The notes beneath the pieces were generated by a model. The model saw nothing but the letters and a program-made list of their open reading frames with translations, had not been told where the DNA came from and searched no databases. From Symmetrospora coprosmae (lineage: Eukaryota; Basidiomycota; Cystobasidiomycetes; Symmetrosporaceae), in assembly GCA_008802785.1 (NCBI GenBank), contig VUYT01000009.1:310001-374000 (forward strand): 64,000 nucleotides of DNA, given 5' to 3'. This document shows, in pieces, positions 21,001-33,551 of the stretch. The translations under genes were made by a program, and so were the position numbers. Positions within the stretch are counted from its first letter, which is position 1. Each line of letters opens with the position of its first letter.

Positions 21001-24000
21001 CTAAGTCCCGCCATTCGTGTTGGTGGTACTGCTGGGGTAGTTGCCAAAGCTCGTGAGAAGCTGGTGGGCGTAGCTGCAGTCATACAGGAGGAGCATCAGT
21101 GTCTGCAGGTCTGCACTGTCGTGATGAGCACTAAAGAACCCACCTGTTGGTAAAGCTGTCCCAGTCTGACAGGTCCGCACAGCCTATCGGCATCTCTCGC
21201 CAGAAGGCCAAGTCGGCCTGGTTGGCCATGGTGAGGTTGCCATTGCTGGCGGGTTGCAACGTCGAAAAGTCCAGGATGGGCGTTTGCGTCTGGTTCTGAC
21301 TGGCGCCGCCCATGCCGTTCAGAAGGCTGTTATTGCTTGCGAGCTGAGCATACTGCTGTGCCATGAAGGAAGGCGCCGGTGGCGCCTGGAGCCGCGCCGC
21401 ATCAATGGGCAGGAACGTCTCGTTCGGCGAACGGTGCGGCATGCTGCTGCTGCCCAAGCCGCCACCGCTACTCGTCGTTCCGAAAGATCCGCTGAAGAGG
21501 TTTTGCTGCTGCTGTTGGTGCTGTTGTTGAGTCTGGAAACTCTGCGGCTGCTGCTGTTGCAAGCGGAGCAGATCGGCCCAGGTCGCCAGGCCAAAGTTAT
21601 TGGGTGGCAGAAGTCCATTCAAGTCCAGCTGTGCGTACTGCTGCTGCTGCGTGACCTGTTGTTGCTGTTGCGGCGCCTGCGTCTGCAAGTTCCCAGCAGA
21701 GAGCGAGAGTCCGTGCGACTGTAGTGGCTGGTGTGCCGGATGCGCAGGGCTCATCTGTTGCAGTAGGCTCTGCTGCTGCAGCAACTGTTGCTGGAGAGCC
21801 TGCTGCTGCGGTTGCGAGATGGTTGCAATGCTGGACTGGGCCGAATTCTGCGTCTGAGATACGCTCGTCTGGCTAGATTGCGATGCCTGGGCGACCGGGG
21901 GCTGTGGTGACAGAAGAGGCGCCTGACTCTGACTCGGCGACGCTTTTGGTCCCTTTGCCTGCGTGTCGACCGTCAATTGGGATTGCTGACCGGAGGCTCG
22001 CGCATCCGGCTCCTTCTGCTGAGCCTGCGCGGACGAAGCGGACTGCTGGGCCGGGATCTGCAGTTGCTGTTCACGCGGGTCCTTGACCAGACTACCGGAG
22101 CGTTTCGACTTGCCATTTGGACTGGCGCGGCTCGGCTGCGTCACTTCCGTCGTGGCCGACTGGGCTCCGGGCGACCGCTTGGGGCTGCTTGACTTGACCG
22201 ACGACTGGTCTGGCACCCGCGACGACAGGAGGTCCTCGGCATCGTCTCGCGACTTGAGCTTAGTCGAGCCGAGAGTCGTGATGTCGAGCAAGATCTGCCG
22301 GTGCTGGGATGCCCCAGCACAAGCGTCACTCAGGTGGTCCAGCAAGCGGATGCACTGGGAGGGTCGAATCGAGGTGAGCGCTGTTCAAAGCAGCATATGC
22401 TATGTGGGAGAGGCTCACCTTGTCCAGATTAGATGAGGCCTGTGCAGCCACTCTTGGGTTCGAGCTCGAAGAGTTGCCGACGCTGAGGAGAGCAATCCGA
22501 TCAGTTCTGCATTATGCCACTGCAGTCGAAAGACCGAGCCTCACTAGATCGTAGCAGCGGTGAAAATATAGTAGACTGCTGTGCTCGACGGGACCTTTTG
22601 CAAGCCATACGTCTGTTCGTAGACATCCATAATCTGCATCACTGAGTCGGCAGCGCGGGTGCACATGTCGTGCGGGCGAGGAATCTCGTGGTTGTTGGGG
22701 AAGGCGACGTGGTTGCTGACTGGAACGACCGGGCGGAAGACAAGGAGAAGGCACGTTTGGTAGAACTGTGTATCGACGCCTGCGGTCAGCTTCCACACCA
22801 CTGCGCACGTGTGCCTGGACAACTTACTGCGTGTAATAGAAGGTGATGCGGGAGCGGCGGAGGAGCATCACCACCAGGCGTCCACTGGAGGTGGCTCGGC
22901 AACGCGTTCTTCCACGCGCAGAGCTGCGAGTATAGCTCCCGCAGGACGATGTAGCAAAGCAGCTCTCCAGAAGTCGGTGATATCTCAAAGTGGTTCTTGC
23001 GCGCACGAGTCGAGTAGACGTCATTGATGATGCTCTGCAGGATTATGGAGAGGCGGGCAAACGCGTTGTGCGTCGAGATGGCGCGGTTCTCTGGATTCGG
23101 CTGTCCGCTGCGATGGTAGGGGTAGTGCCCGACCCATCGCTCGAACTCGTCTGGTGCGACTTCGGACGGTAGCAGGCTGCACAGATGTGCAAGTTTCAGT
23201 CAAGTGTAGCACTGTGCATGACCCGCAGATACGCACACGTCGATGTCCTCCTCGCGAAGAAAGACTGGCCGACCCAGCGACGCGGCAGCATGTTTGTCCA
23301 TGATGTACGCCTGCCAGAAGACCCTTCGCCGCGTCTCGATGTGACCATACGTCGTCTCCTTGCTCTTGCACATGAGCGCTGCTTTCCGGTGCAGGCCAAG
23401 ATCAATGACCATGCGTGTTGCGGACCCGACGAGCTGCCAGCAGTGCAGCATCCGCCCGGAGCCATTGTCGCGCTTCGATAGGAGAAGCAGAGCCTGCACG
23501 GTCGTGATATCTGACCGGTAGTCGTCGTCCTGAATCTGCTTGCGCGCCCGGTCGTAGTAGTGCTGCTCGACTGGAAAGGGGATTCGACTGGCGTTAACTC
23601 CAGTGGGCAATAGTGGCGCTTTACTGCAGGCGTGCCCACTCACTCTGCTCGCGTGCCGTACGGTGTCGCTCAGACCCAGCGCCTTTTAGCTGCGGGAAGA
23701 ACGTCACGAGATCGTCCGTCTCCAGGAAGCGCGCCGCTAGGCAGCACATGCCATCCAGCAGAACCGGCGGGAGCTGTCTCTCGATGGTGCCGAGGTCGAC
23801 ATCTGGCTTGTAGATGATGGGACAGGAATGATGCGAGATGGCAAAGTAGTACCTGGAAAGCCGAAGCGGTGACTGTCAGCTTGCTGCTCCTCCGTTGTTC
23901 AGTTGCGATTTAGGACCAGCCCACGTTATCAAACGGTCGAAGAGACCCTTTGGGATATGGGGACCAGAGTCGAGATTCGCTGATGCCAGAACATTTGGCA

Positions 24001-26360
24001 CGCGTATGGGGGCAAGGGTGAAGTGGTCCCTTTCGTCGGCGAGATTGTCTGTTCCAAGTCGCGTGCAGCGACAAGTCAGCACCAGCGCAGCGATCACGCC
24101 CGTCAATGTATAATCACGCCCGCCAATGTATCAAGAACTGCCTTACCTCCAGCGCGTCCATACGGCATCATGACGTCCATCTCGGCCTTTGGTCCCCTCT
24201 CGGACGGCGGTGCGGGCGATCTCGCCGAATACGGCCATCTATCTCCTGGCGCGCCCGCGCCGCTGCCGGAGGCTCCGTTATTCGAATAGCTCGACGAGCG
24301 CGCGCGCTTCCTGCTTCCTTCCACACCATCGCGTAGCGCAAAGTCATCCGACGAGCTCGTCCGCTGCGCGTGCAGGCTCGGGATCCCGCTCGTCGCGCCG
24401 CGGTAGTGCTCCGTGATGCCGTCGCGCCCTTGCGACTGTGAGTAGCCCCGCCCACGAGCTGAAGCAGCAGCTGACGCCTCCCGACCAGCAGCGTAGTCAC
24501 CGCGCCCGGCGTATCCCTGCGAGCGGGAACCCGGCTGCGCAGTGCCGCTTCTGGCGTTCAGGTACTCGTCCGACGAGTCGTACCTGTCCAGATCCCGCTC
24601 TCTCTCCCTTTCGCGCTCACGCTCCCGCTCTCTCTCGCGCTCGCGTTCACGCTCCCTTGCACGCTCCCGGTCGCGTTCGCGGTCGCGATCCCGGTCCCGT
24701 TCGCGTTCGCGCTCCCTCTCTCTGTCCCGCTCACGGTCCCGGCTGCTGTCCCTGTGCGACCCGGAGCGTGCGCGTTGCGCCTCGCGATGGCTGCTGAGGA
24801 GGGATGTGCCATTCCCGGTGTACCGGCTACTTCCTGCGTTGTTGCTCGGGAGTGGCGCGTTGCCTACGGACCGCGGAGAAGGGGTGCCTGTCCCCGTTCC
24901 TGTCTGAGCGGGGCTCGGCAGCTCGCGGTTGCTCTGCAGGTACGGCGTCGACGACGGAAGGGACGGCTGGCGGAAGCGGTCTTCCTGAGCCTGGAGCTGC
25001 AGCGCCGCCGCAGTGCGGTGCTGCGCCTGCTGCGCATCCGAGTGGAGCGCAAGCGGCCAGCCTGAAGAGGCTGAAGGCAGAGCGGAGCCGCTGGCGCTGC
25101 TTCCGGCGTGGTTGCTATACAGGCGGAGCGCGCTCGCAGCTGCGTACTCGGCGGCACTGCCGCCCGGATGCACTGACGTGTCACGCAGGCTGGGGTCCAG
25201 ATAGGCCGGTGCGGCGCCCTGGGCCTGGCCCTGCTGCACAGGCCGAGATAGCGAGGAGAAGAAGGACTGCCCGCTCGAATCGAACTGCATCTCGTTCGCT
25301 GCGACCGATGCCTGCGAGTGCAGTTGACTGTGATTGTGGCTCGAGTGTAGCGGATTGTAATTGCTCATTGCGGCGTGCTGGTAGGCCCTGCTCGCATCAA
25401 TTGGGAAGCGCTGCGTGGTCGAAGACGATGCATGCGGGTCCGTTGACGATGAGGGTGGAAAGAAAGAAGCCACAGGTGGCGAGATCAAGCCAGCATTGTC
25501 GCGCTCTCCAGCTGCGCGAGCGACAATGACATCAAAGTCAAAGGGACGCTGGTCGCCCGTGCCTGTCCCTGCGCCTGTCGCGGACCCATTGGAGCCGTCA
25601 TCGAACGTGCTGAACGGCGGTGAGTGCTGCAGCATGTCGTGGTCAACAGCCATGCTGCTCCCGCCGCCTTGCCCGCTCAGGTCATTACCATTCAGGTCGT
25701 AGATGTGGCTGCCGCCGTTGGTCATGCTGTCGGCATCTCTCGAGAGATCGGCCTGGCGGAGTCCCTTTCCATTGGCGCTCGGGACTGCTCGCCTTGACGC
25801 TTGCGATGCAGAAGCGGCCGCCACACTCTGCGAGCGTACTGCAGCTGTCGAACCGTCCGATGCAGCGCCGTTCTCGTTGCCCGCCTTTGTAGCGGCAAGC
25901 GGTGCGGCCGAGTCGGTCTTGCGGACCCGCTTCGTTCCTTTTGGTGGGCCTCTACAGAAGTCGGGACGACGGCGAGACGTCAGTCTGCTTGCGCATTACC
26001 GAGCAAGAATCCAGACGAGTGAGTACTGGCAGCGCACCTCTTCTTTGCCTCCTTGTACACGCATGCGACTCCTTGGAGGAGGCAGGGCGAGCACGGGTTG
26101 TCGCCTGTGCACTTTTGCTTCTTGAGGCCGCAGTTGATGCAGGCCTGGTGGATGCGCGTCAGGCGGACCTTCTCCTTCTTGTCTGTGCCGTTCGTGTTCA
26201 TAGTGGTACTGGTATTGCCTGCTGCACCGGCGTCGAGGCTGCCGCTGGACCCGGTGCGGCCGTGGCCACCGCCGTGTCCGCGCGGAGATGCTGACCCATG
26301 TCCACCACCGCTGCCGCTGCCGCTGCCGCTCCCTGTCCCTGCCATGCCCTCGTCTGACAT
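21001..26360 (-). CDS. Zn2Cys6 transcription factor with fungal-specific regulatory domain
   Basis: A nuclear DNA-binding regulator. Near residue 70 the binuclear cluster reads ACINCGLKKQKCTGDNPC then SPCLLQGVAC, giving exact C-x2-C-x6-C-x5-C-x2-C-x6-C spacing. A long disordered segment follows with an Arg-Glu/Arg-Asp repeat (24597-24741). The fungal_trans middle-homology domain spans about 24100-22450 (LITYYFAISHHSCPIIYK, RRVFWQAYIMDKHAAASL, GRPVFLREEDIDV). The C-terminal part is a Gln-rich, activation-like region ending SYAHQLLTSFGNYPSS. The last short exon, after a GT donor near 21135, places the stop at 21003-21001. The start is the first ATG in frame (MSDEGMAG). An RS/RE-like tract is unusual in this family. 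Target genes cannot be inferred; the next gene upstream is divergent. Confidence 0.85.
24597..24741 (-). repeat. Arg-Glu/Arg-Asp dipeptide-coding repeat
   Basis: A degenerate hexanucleotide repeat (CGCGAG/CGGGAC-like on the minus strand) encodes roughly 50 residues of alternating Arg and Glu or Asp in the Zn2Cys6 factor, just upstream of DLDRYDSSDEY. RE/RD dipeptide tracts are more usual in pre-mRNA-processing proteins. Confidence 0.85.
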
Positions 26361-28121
26361 CTGCCGGTAGCGTGTGGTGGTGCGCACACAGGACAGAGAC
26401 GAGACGTTCCTCTGCTTTTGCTGGCGTCACTGCTTGCAGCCCTTCCTTCCCTCCTTGCCTCCCTCCCTGCGGTTGCAAGATGCCGACCTCCGAGGCGGCG
26501 GTAAAACCGTCTGCACGCAGAGCGAGCGAGCAATGGAAGCGCAGATCTGATCTGATCTGCTCTAATTCGAGGGAGGTGATTGTTGCCTCGGATCAGTCCA
26601 TGGTTGGGCGTTGTTGGTGACTGACAATGAGCGAACGAGAGCGGGTCGGAGCTGGTGAGAGCTGCTGCTGCCGCTGCTGCCACTGCTGCTGCTTGCGGTT
26701 CCGCGACCCTCTGCGGCAGTTCGCCGCGTGCGAACGCGGAGCTCGACCTCCGCCTCCCCGCGGAATTGTGGAGTCAGTCAGCAAGCAGGTCAAGTCGCAG
26801 CAAATCAGGACAATATACCATGGAGCGCGTTCAATGCATTTATTGTCAAATACAGTGATGCACACACGCGTCTGTCTTGCATATTCATACACTATCGAGC
26901 GGAGCAGGTCCGTCGAAACGCTGCGTTCTGGATGGAGGCCGCGAGCGCCACAGCCATACACCGGGGCCGCGACCTCTGTCAACTCTGGAATCTCTGCCAG
27001 GTCGCGTCAGCCTGCTCTATAGCTCGTCGCACCTCCCTCAGCATGCTTAGATGTGCGAACTGTACGCTCGTAGCCCAGGCGAAGGCGCGACGCGTTAAAT
27101 GCCTGTCAAACTCGAGGATCAGAGCTGGATGAAGCACCTAAGTAGCCTCGCAAGCGGGCTCACTTACTTGCCTCGTTCATGACGCTCAACTTCATACTGT
27201 ACTGCAGAAAAAAAAAAGCGAGGTCTCGAAAGCAGCTTTCGTGGTTGTTCGCTGTCCATCGTCCATCGCGAACCTGGAGCTCCAGGTCCACCTCCACCCT
27301 GGGCCTGGCCCGTCGGTACCGGTACCCAGCTGCCGCGCTCCGAGGCTGATTTAACCGTCGTTGTTGCGGGCCTGGACCCGCTTCCATGCATGTCATCAGG
27401 ACTTGCAGGACTTGTCGTTATCGCCAGCAGCGCGACTACTGGCATTATCGCGTGACAGTCGCAGTCGCTGTTTGCGGCGCAGAGCGCTGCGGTGCTGTCG
27501 CGGGAGCATCTTGTACGATGTAAGCGTCTGGCTGCCAATTTGCGTCCTGTCCTCCTTTGGATCGTCGACAGTCGTCAGGCGCTATCGAGCTGCACCGTGC
27601 CATGTCCTCGACAAGGTGTCCTCAGGGAGGCTGTCGTATGCCCGCACAGTTGAGGAGCCGTCTCGGACTGTCTATGGCTGTTCTGGTAGCTCCCCACCTG
27701 GCCCGCATTGATGCGCAGACGCTGGCCCAGGCAAGAGTGCGCCTGATGGGTTGCCAGTACAGGCTGGATTGTAGCCTGTGGTCGCCTCAGAGTCCGAGAG
27801 CGTCGACTGTAGGCTGTAGATAGTCCTATTAATTGGCGTCGCGGCGTTGGCGGGTTGCGGGCTGCAGAGCACGGATGGTCCGGTGCTGTGTAAAAGTGCG
27901 CTGCAGCTGGCTGCATGCGTGCGCGGGCACCTTGGCTGAACGCGTGCTCCCCATTGGGCTACCCCATCGATGTGCAGCGGCTCCACCTAGTAGTTTGCCG
28001 TGCTGTGCCTGTTCGACGTGTTGGTGCTGTTCCAAGCCTCATCACCTGCCTGGGCCAGCTCTCACCGAGTCACGCCTGCAGCTCACCTTCTCGCCTAAAA
28101 CATCCCCCATCCACCGACACC
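26361..28121. other. Long divergent intergenic region
   Basis: This 1.76-kb stretch lies between the divergent Zn2Cys6 and SER1 genes. It contains a CTG/CCG-rich patch near 26660-26700, an A-run near 27207-27216 and several short open frames without family resemblance. An ATG at about 27915 is in frame with SER1 but would add about 69 unconserved residues. It probably carries two promoters and possibly a long spliced leader. I see no supported gene. Confidence 0.5.
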
Positions 28122-29493
28122 ATGAGCGACTCCATGCTGCCGACCACGTCGTCCCTCCCCTCGACCTCGTCGCTGCTCGAGCAACGCGCGCAGACCATCA
28201 ACCTCGCCGCGGGCCCCTCGGTTCTGCCCACGCCCGTCCTGCTCGAGGCGACCTCCGGGCTGCTCGACTACAACCACACGGGCATTGGGCTCACCGAGCT
28301 CTCGCACCGCTCCTCGCACTTCCAGACCTGCCTCAAGGACGCCGAACGCGACCTGCGCGAGCTCCTCGCCGTCCCCGAGAGCTTTGACGTCCTCTTCATG
28401 CAAGGCGGCGGCCTCACCCAGTTCGCGACCGTCCCGCTCAACCTCCTCGCGGCGCACCGCGTGAAGACGCAGGAAGCGCGCGATCCGCGCGTCGAGTACG
28501 TCGTCAGCGGGAGCTGGAGTCTGAAAGCCGCCGGCGAGGCCAAGCGGCTTGGAGGGAGCGACGTCAACATTGTCGTTGACGGGCGCACGGCGTCACCTTC
28601 CTCATCATCGTCATCGTCATCGACGACGTCCGAATCGAAGAAGAAGGCGTTCGGGGAGGACGCGCTCCCGCCCAGCGAAGGATGGGCCTGGTCGACGCCG
28701 AACGATTCAAAGCCGGCGTACATCTACTACTGCTCGAACGAGACGGTCAACGGCGTCGAGATTGCCCCGCCCACTGTGCCGTCGCACCTGGCGGACGTCC
28801 CGCTCGTCTCGGACATGTCGAGCAACATCCTCTCGCGGCCCATACCGTGGGACGCGCATAACTGGGGCCTGATCTACGCAGGCGCGCAGAAGAACATTGG
28901 CCCCGCTGGGTTGACGATTGTCATTGTGCGCAAGGACCTTGTCGTGGACCCGGACGAGGCGGTTCCGCTCGGCGGGGCGCGCGTCCCAGCCATGCTGTCG
29001 TACAAGAGCCATGCGGACGCAGGCTCGCTGTACAACACTCCGCCCATGTTCCCCATCTACGTCGCTGGCCTGGTGTTCAAGCACCTGAAGGAGCTCGGCG
29101 GGGTCGACAAGATCGAGGAGCTCAACACCATGAAGGCTGCAGCGGTGTATCGCGCCATCGACGAGAGCAAAGGGTTTTACGTTCCGAGAGTGCAGGAAGC
29201 GCTCAGGAGCAGGATGAATGTCGTCTTTGCTGTGCCCGGCGAAGGGAGAGAAGCGAGGTTCATCGCGGAGGCAGAGAAAGCGGGCATCAAGCAGATCAAG
29301 GGGCATCGGTGGGCTTTCAAGCTGCAGGGCACTGTTGTGCCGCCCAGACTGACAAGCTCCTTCACCGCGCAGATCGGTCGGTGGCATCCGCACCTCGCTT
29401 TACAACGCCGTCACGCTCGACCAGGTTCAGTCGCTGGTCGGCTTTATGCGCATGTTCATGCAGAAGGAGCAGGAGATCGAGCGATACGCGTGA
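28122..29493 (+). CDS. SER1: Phosphoserine aminotransferase
   Basis: This PLP enzyme converts 3-phosphohydroxypyruvate and glutamate to phosphoserine and 2-oxoglutarate, the second step of serine synthesis. Two exons (28122-29308 and 29373-29493) give 435 residues. Family blocks are [12 protein letters not shown] near the start, [47 protein letters not shown] with the PLP-binding lysine, and a C-terminus [18 protein letters not shown] that appears only after the 64-nt intron is removed. A Ser-rich, charged insertion lies near residue 165-195. It starts at an ATG in a favourable context (ACCATGAGC) just before the conserved region. The call is very firm. Confidence 0.95.
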
Positions 29494-29910
29494 TGTAACC
29501 CGTAAGGATGGTAATGTACATAGAGTGTAGACGGGAGTTGTCCCTGCAGATTCTATCAGAGCACCGCGTCGGTATGCCGCCAAGAGGCAGGACGGGGGAC
29601 CAGCAATCCCTTTCAGCCTGCAACAAGCTGGGTGCTCAGGAGCTTACTCCCCCTGACGCGGATCATGTCGTCGGACCGTGACTGTGCCTGCTGATCCGAA
29701 GCACGTGCCCAGTCCCAGAGGTCGACGCTTGCTTGTGCCTCGCACAGTCACTGACTGACGCCTGCCGGCGCCTGGATGAGCAAAGACTGCAGGATTCGGA
29801 ATGCTGGGCTCTCTTGCCTCTCGTTTATCCCAGCACAGTCATCGAAAGCCTAACTGACAGCTCTCCCGACGCATACCTTCCGTACCGTATAACTTGAACA
29901 CACGCTCTCG
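29494..29910. other. Intergenic
   Basis: These 417 bases lie between SER1 and the small anchor gene on the same strand. No gene is visible; they should hold a terminator and a promoter. Confidence 0.5.
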
Positions 29911-30479
29911 ATGATGGCATATCACCAGAATGCGCGTCAGCAGGGGATGCACAGCGTGAGTTGATGGGCTGATCGTGCCGTACTACAGCGCCGCATATGC
30001 TACAGTGTCGTCACGCTCAGCGTGCATGGCACAGCGAGCAGCGGTCGTTGTGGCAAACGAGCCGAGGTCGACAGGCCTGCTTGAATGTACCTCACCACTG
30101 ACTGCCTGCTGTTCCGCGTAACTTCCCGACCCAGACCTATTCGCAACCTGTCGAGGGTGACCCAGCTGCCGGCGGCCATCTGCCATACCAGGGCCAACTC
30201 GGCGTCCACGGACAAGCAGACCCTTTTCGCGACCCATACCCTCACACGTATCGCGGCACCGACGCCTTCCAGCAGGAGGGCTCGGACTCGGCGTGGGCGG
30301 GGGCAGGGAGCGGCGAGCAGGTATATGCTGCCCGTAGGCCGAGCGGGCGGTGGAGGAAGTGGGCAGTCGTGCTCGTCGTCGTACTAGTGCTCGCTGGCGT
30401 AGGCGGGGGAATCGCAGCGTGGAAGTACCACGAGCATAAGGAGCAAATGGAACGGGAGAGTCAGGGGCGCTCGGATTAG
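29911..30479 (+). CDS. Small single-pass membrane protein resembling the N-terminal anchor of the adjacent GH17 glucanase
   Basis: Two exons, 29911-29955 and 30135-30479, give a 129-residue protein. Exon 1 encodes MMAYHQNARQQGMHS; exon 2 begins TYSQPVEGD. The protein contains GQADPFRDPY, then the segment RWRKWAVVLVVVLVLAGVGG followed by GIAAWKYHEHKEQ, and stops soon after. The neighbouring glucanase (31286) has the same plan: a short first exon, a phase-0 intron, RADPFRDQQ, and KKWAIIGGVTLLVVAGVAGG followed by GIAAWK. So this looks like a partial copy of that gene that keeps the cytoplasmic tail and signal anchor but lacks the catalytic domain. The predicted topology is type II with a very short outer end. 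Expression is unproven, but the open frame and shared intron position argue for a real gene. Confidence 0.68.
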
Positions 30480-31285
30480 ACGAGAGCTTTCCGGAAGAGC
30501 GCGGAGAGGGCCCTGCCACGTCGAGCAGAGCGGATGGCCCCTGACTAGCGCGCACAGCGGTTCGTGCATGCATCTCCTGCACTTGGTGTGCGAAAGAGCG
30601 CGGGGATTTCGCCACGCATAGACGTTTGAACGGACTGTCGACAGCTAGAGACTCTTCAGATCAATATCGTTGGACCCTTCACGCTGTGCGGGAAAGCGGT
30701 GTTCCAGTGCGGAGACTCTCTCATAGACTCGGAAGAGATGGGCGAAAGCTGAGGGCGACGTGGACTGGCATCATTGGCGACGCTCAGAATACCATTGGAG
30801 GTACATTCCTCGACGATCCGGAACTGTATACGTAATCTGGAGCATGTTCCGCATTGTCCTGCCGAGCGGGTGGTTGTCTTGTCGAAGGACGTCCCGCGGA
30901 GTCCTGGTGCATTGGACGTAGACAGCGTCGCAATGCTGCCTCTTGGTTCCGAGAGCAACGTCAGTGCAGTGGAAGAGACGTCCATATACTCTTTACACCC
31001 TCGCATCCGTATCCGCATCTGCATCTGATCTGTTGGAGCTGCATCAACGGCTGGACCGTTGCCTGCTGCCTGCTGCCTGCCTGGCCTGGCTCGACCCCGA
31101 CCCGACCGCGTCTTGCCTTCATTCGAGCAGCCTTCGACGCGACGACGACCAGGGCGGGACCTTGCAGTCTTGACATCGACCATCAGCAGTCCATCACTAC
31201 CGCAGTAGTGCACCCTCGCTCGCTTCCACACCGCTTTCCCCTTTCTGCGGGGGAGATCAGACAACAGCACTCTCGTTAGCGAGGC
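30480..31285. other. Intergenic
   Basis: This 806-base stretch lies between the anchor gene and the glucanase. A long open frame on the minus strand overlaps the glucanase exon 1 and has no recognisable protein pattern. It probably contains the glucanase promoter, with C/T-rich sequence near 31190-31250. Confidence 0.5.
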
Positions 31286-33551
31286 ATGGCAGGGTACCAG
31301 AACTTGGGAGGGCACGGCGGAGCAGGAGGAGGCGGCTACAACGTGAGTGTCGCTGCTGCTGCTATGCGTTGACAGGATACAGCATGCAGCCATGGGTGGA
31401 GAGACGCGCGCGACGAGTGTGCGCCCACGGCCAAACAACACTCAGTGGCGGACGAGTGCAGGGCAGTGCAGTGCGGCGCGGCGCACTTGGCTCAAGCGCT
31501 CAAAACAGGAAACCAAGGGGCGACGTTGCACTGGAGTGACAGCTCTGATGAGCTGCCAGGTGGACGCCACCGTCATCGCTCAGGAGGGAGGGAGATTCAC
31601 CGCCTTGCGCCGCACTCGCTCCATCTCCCATCTTGCCTGCATGACACGCGGTGCACGCGCCTGAAGGACGGCAGCATCATACCGTAGCCCCGGCACCAGC
31701 GACTGACTTTTCTACTCGTCCCTGTCTCTTCCTGCCTATCAATCGAATCGCATGACCACCCAGGCCTACCCCCCTTACGCACAAGAGAACTACGGCGCAT
31801 CCATGGACTCGCTTCACGGAGGAGGCATGCGAGCGGACCCCTTCAGAGATCAGCAGGGCGCCGGCGCCGGCGCATACGGAGGGGGTAACAGCGCGTACGG
31901 CGCAAGCAAGGAGTCGCTGGGCGCCGGACAGCAAAAGTCCGCGTGGATGGAGGGCGGCAAGGAGCCAACAGGCGGGAGCAGCTGGAAGAAATGGGCCATC
32001 ATCGGGGGTGTCACCCTCCTCGTCGTAGCGGGCGTCGCAGGGGGTATCGCAGCGTGGAAGATCACGCAGAACAACAACAACGACAGCTCGGGCAGCAGTA
32101 GTGCCGCATCGGGCTCCGGATCCAACAAGAGCGGCGCGGGACAGACTGTCGGGAGCGACCCTAGCGTCTTTGCACTGGACGCCAGGCTCAAGAAGAGCTT
32201 CTACGGCATGGCGTACTCGCCCGCTGGTGCCATCTGTGCGTTTCTTGGCTGCCTTATTTGAGTCCTGGGTGTTGGGCAGCTAAGCTCACGCCTTGCCGCC
32301 CAACGTCCGACAGTGCCAAGCTGCGGCGCCAACCTCGACGATGTCATCCTGGACATGCAGCTGCTGTCCCAGCTCACGCCGCGCATCCGGACGTACGGCT
32401 CGGACTGCAAGTGAGTCCGAATATCAGCACTGCTGTGAGAAGCCTGCCTCATCCACCGAGCTCACCACATGGAATGTCCATTGCAGCGCCTCGTACCTCA
32501 CGATGGAAGCGATCCGGCAGACCAAAGTCGACATGCAGGTCTACCTAGGCATCTACATTGACACGGACGACACAATCTGGGAGCGGCAGCGGGACGACAC
32601 GCTCGCCATTGTGCAGGAGTACGGCGTGGACCACATTGCCGGTATCACCGTCGGCAACGAGTTCCTCCTCAACCAGGCCAACGGGGCGGCCACGGCTCCC
32701 GCGAGCGCGTACACGAGCATCACGACCAAGGTCGCAGAGATGAAGGCGGCCCTCGCCGCGCTCTCGCTCAGCAAGACCGTTCCCGTTGGCACTGCAGACG
32801 CCGGGTCGATGATCACGACTCGCCTCGGTGGAGGTGTGGTCGACTATGCCATGGCCAACGTGCACCCGTGGTTTGTAAGTGGCTCCATACGGGGGCCATG
32901 CGGCTAGCGGGAGTCGCGAGAAGGACGATGCTGATGCCACAGTCTGACTGCAGGGCGGCCTCAACATCAATCAGGCCGCAGGCTGGACGTGGGAGTACAT
33001 GGAAGAGCAGGTCATCCCGAACATCGGGACGACAAAGGCTTACATTGCCGAGACCGTCAGTCGCGTCTTCATCTCGACGCTTGATCGGGACGGATGATGC
33101 TAACTCCACTCGCTGGTGAATTTGCCTTCCGCAGGGCTGGCCGACCAACGCCATGAATGCCTCTGCCTTGACCTTCCAGGGTGCAGTGGCAGGGGTGCCC
33201 GAGCTGCAAACCTTTCTCGACACTTACGTCTGCCAGGCCAACGCAAACCAATCTGCATGTGAGGGCGTTCCTACGCTACTAAGGGGTGCGGGGAGCTGCA
33301 TTGACGCCGATTCGCTTCGTTCCCTTTCCGCTCAGATTTCTACTTTGAGCCAAAGGACGAGCCATGGAAGAGGATCTGTGAGCATCTCTCGCCTGCAATT
33401 GAGGTCGCATCTGCTCCTGCAGCTGGGTGAGCTGATAATCCTCGTGCACCGCTCTCCAGTCGGCGGGGTCGAGCCGTACTGGGGCCTCTTCGACGAAGAC
33501 CGCAACCTGAAGGACGTGACCATACCGGACTGCCCGCCTGGCGACTACTGA
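31286..33551 (+). CDS. Membrane-anchored glucan endo-1,3-beta-glucosidase (GH17)
   Basis: This wall enzyme should cleave or remodel beta-1,3-glucan outside the cell while tethered by an N-terminal anchor. The first exon (31286-31342) encodes a short Gly-rich stretch. The second starts at 31764 after a 421-nt intron. Domains in order are a Gly-rich cytoplasmic tail, signal anchor KKWAIIGGVTLLVVAGVAGG near residue 95, an Asn/Ser linker, then the GH17 barrel: FYGMAYSPAGAI, RIRTYGSDC, ITVGNEFLLNQ with the acid/base Glu, YAMANVHPWF, and AYIAETGWPTNAMNAS with the nucleophile Glu. The end reads VEPYWGLFDEDRNLKDV, typical of the fungal subgroup. Several short introns interrupt the barrel. Both catalytic Glu residues are present, so it looks active. 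The upstream 29911 gene duplicates the anchor portion. Confidence 0.92.

Noticed and set aside
24542-24907. A plus-strand frame encoding a long Arg-Ser dipeptide run
   Set aside because: It is the complement of the RE/RD repeat of the Zn2Cys6 gene, so it looks like an SR protein only by reverse reading.
27915-28121. Upstream in-frame start for SER1 adding about 69 residues, possibly a targeting peptide
   Set aside because: The extension is not mitochondrial-like in composition, contains possible splice sites, and the downstream ATG has a better context right before the conserved region.
30656-31441. A 261-residue open frame on the minus strand opposite the glucanase promoter and first exon
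   Set aside because: It has no recognisable protein pattern, is rich in Arg/Ser/Gly as expected from antisense GC-rich DNA, and overlaps a well-supported exon.
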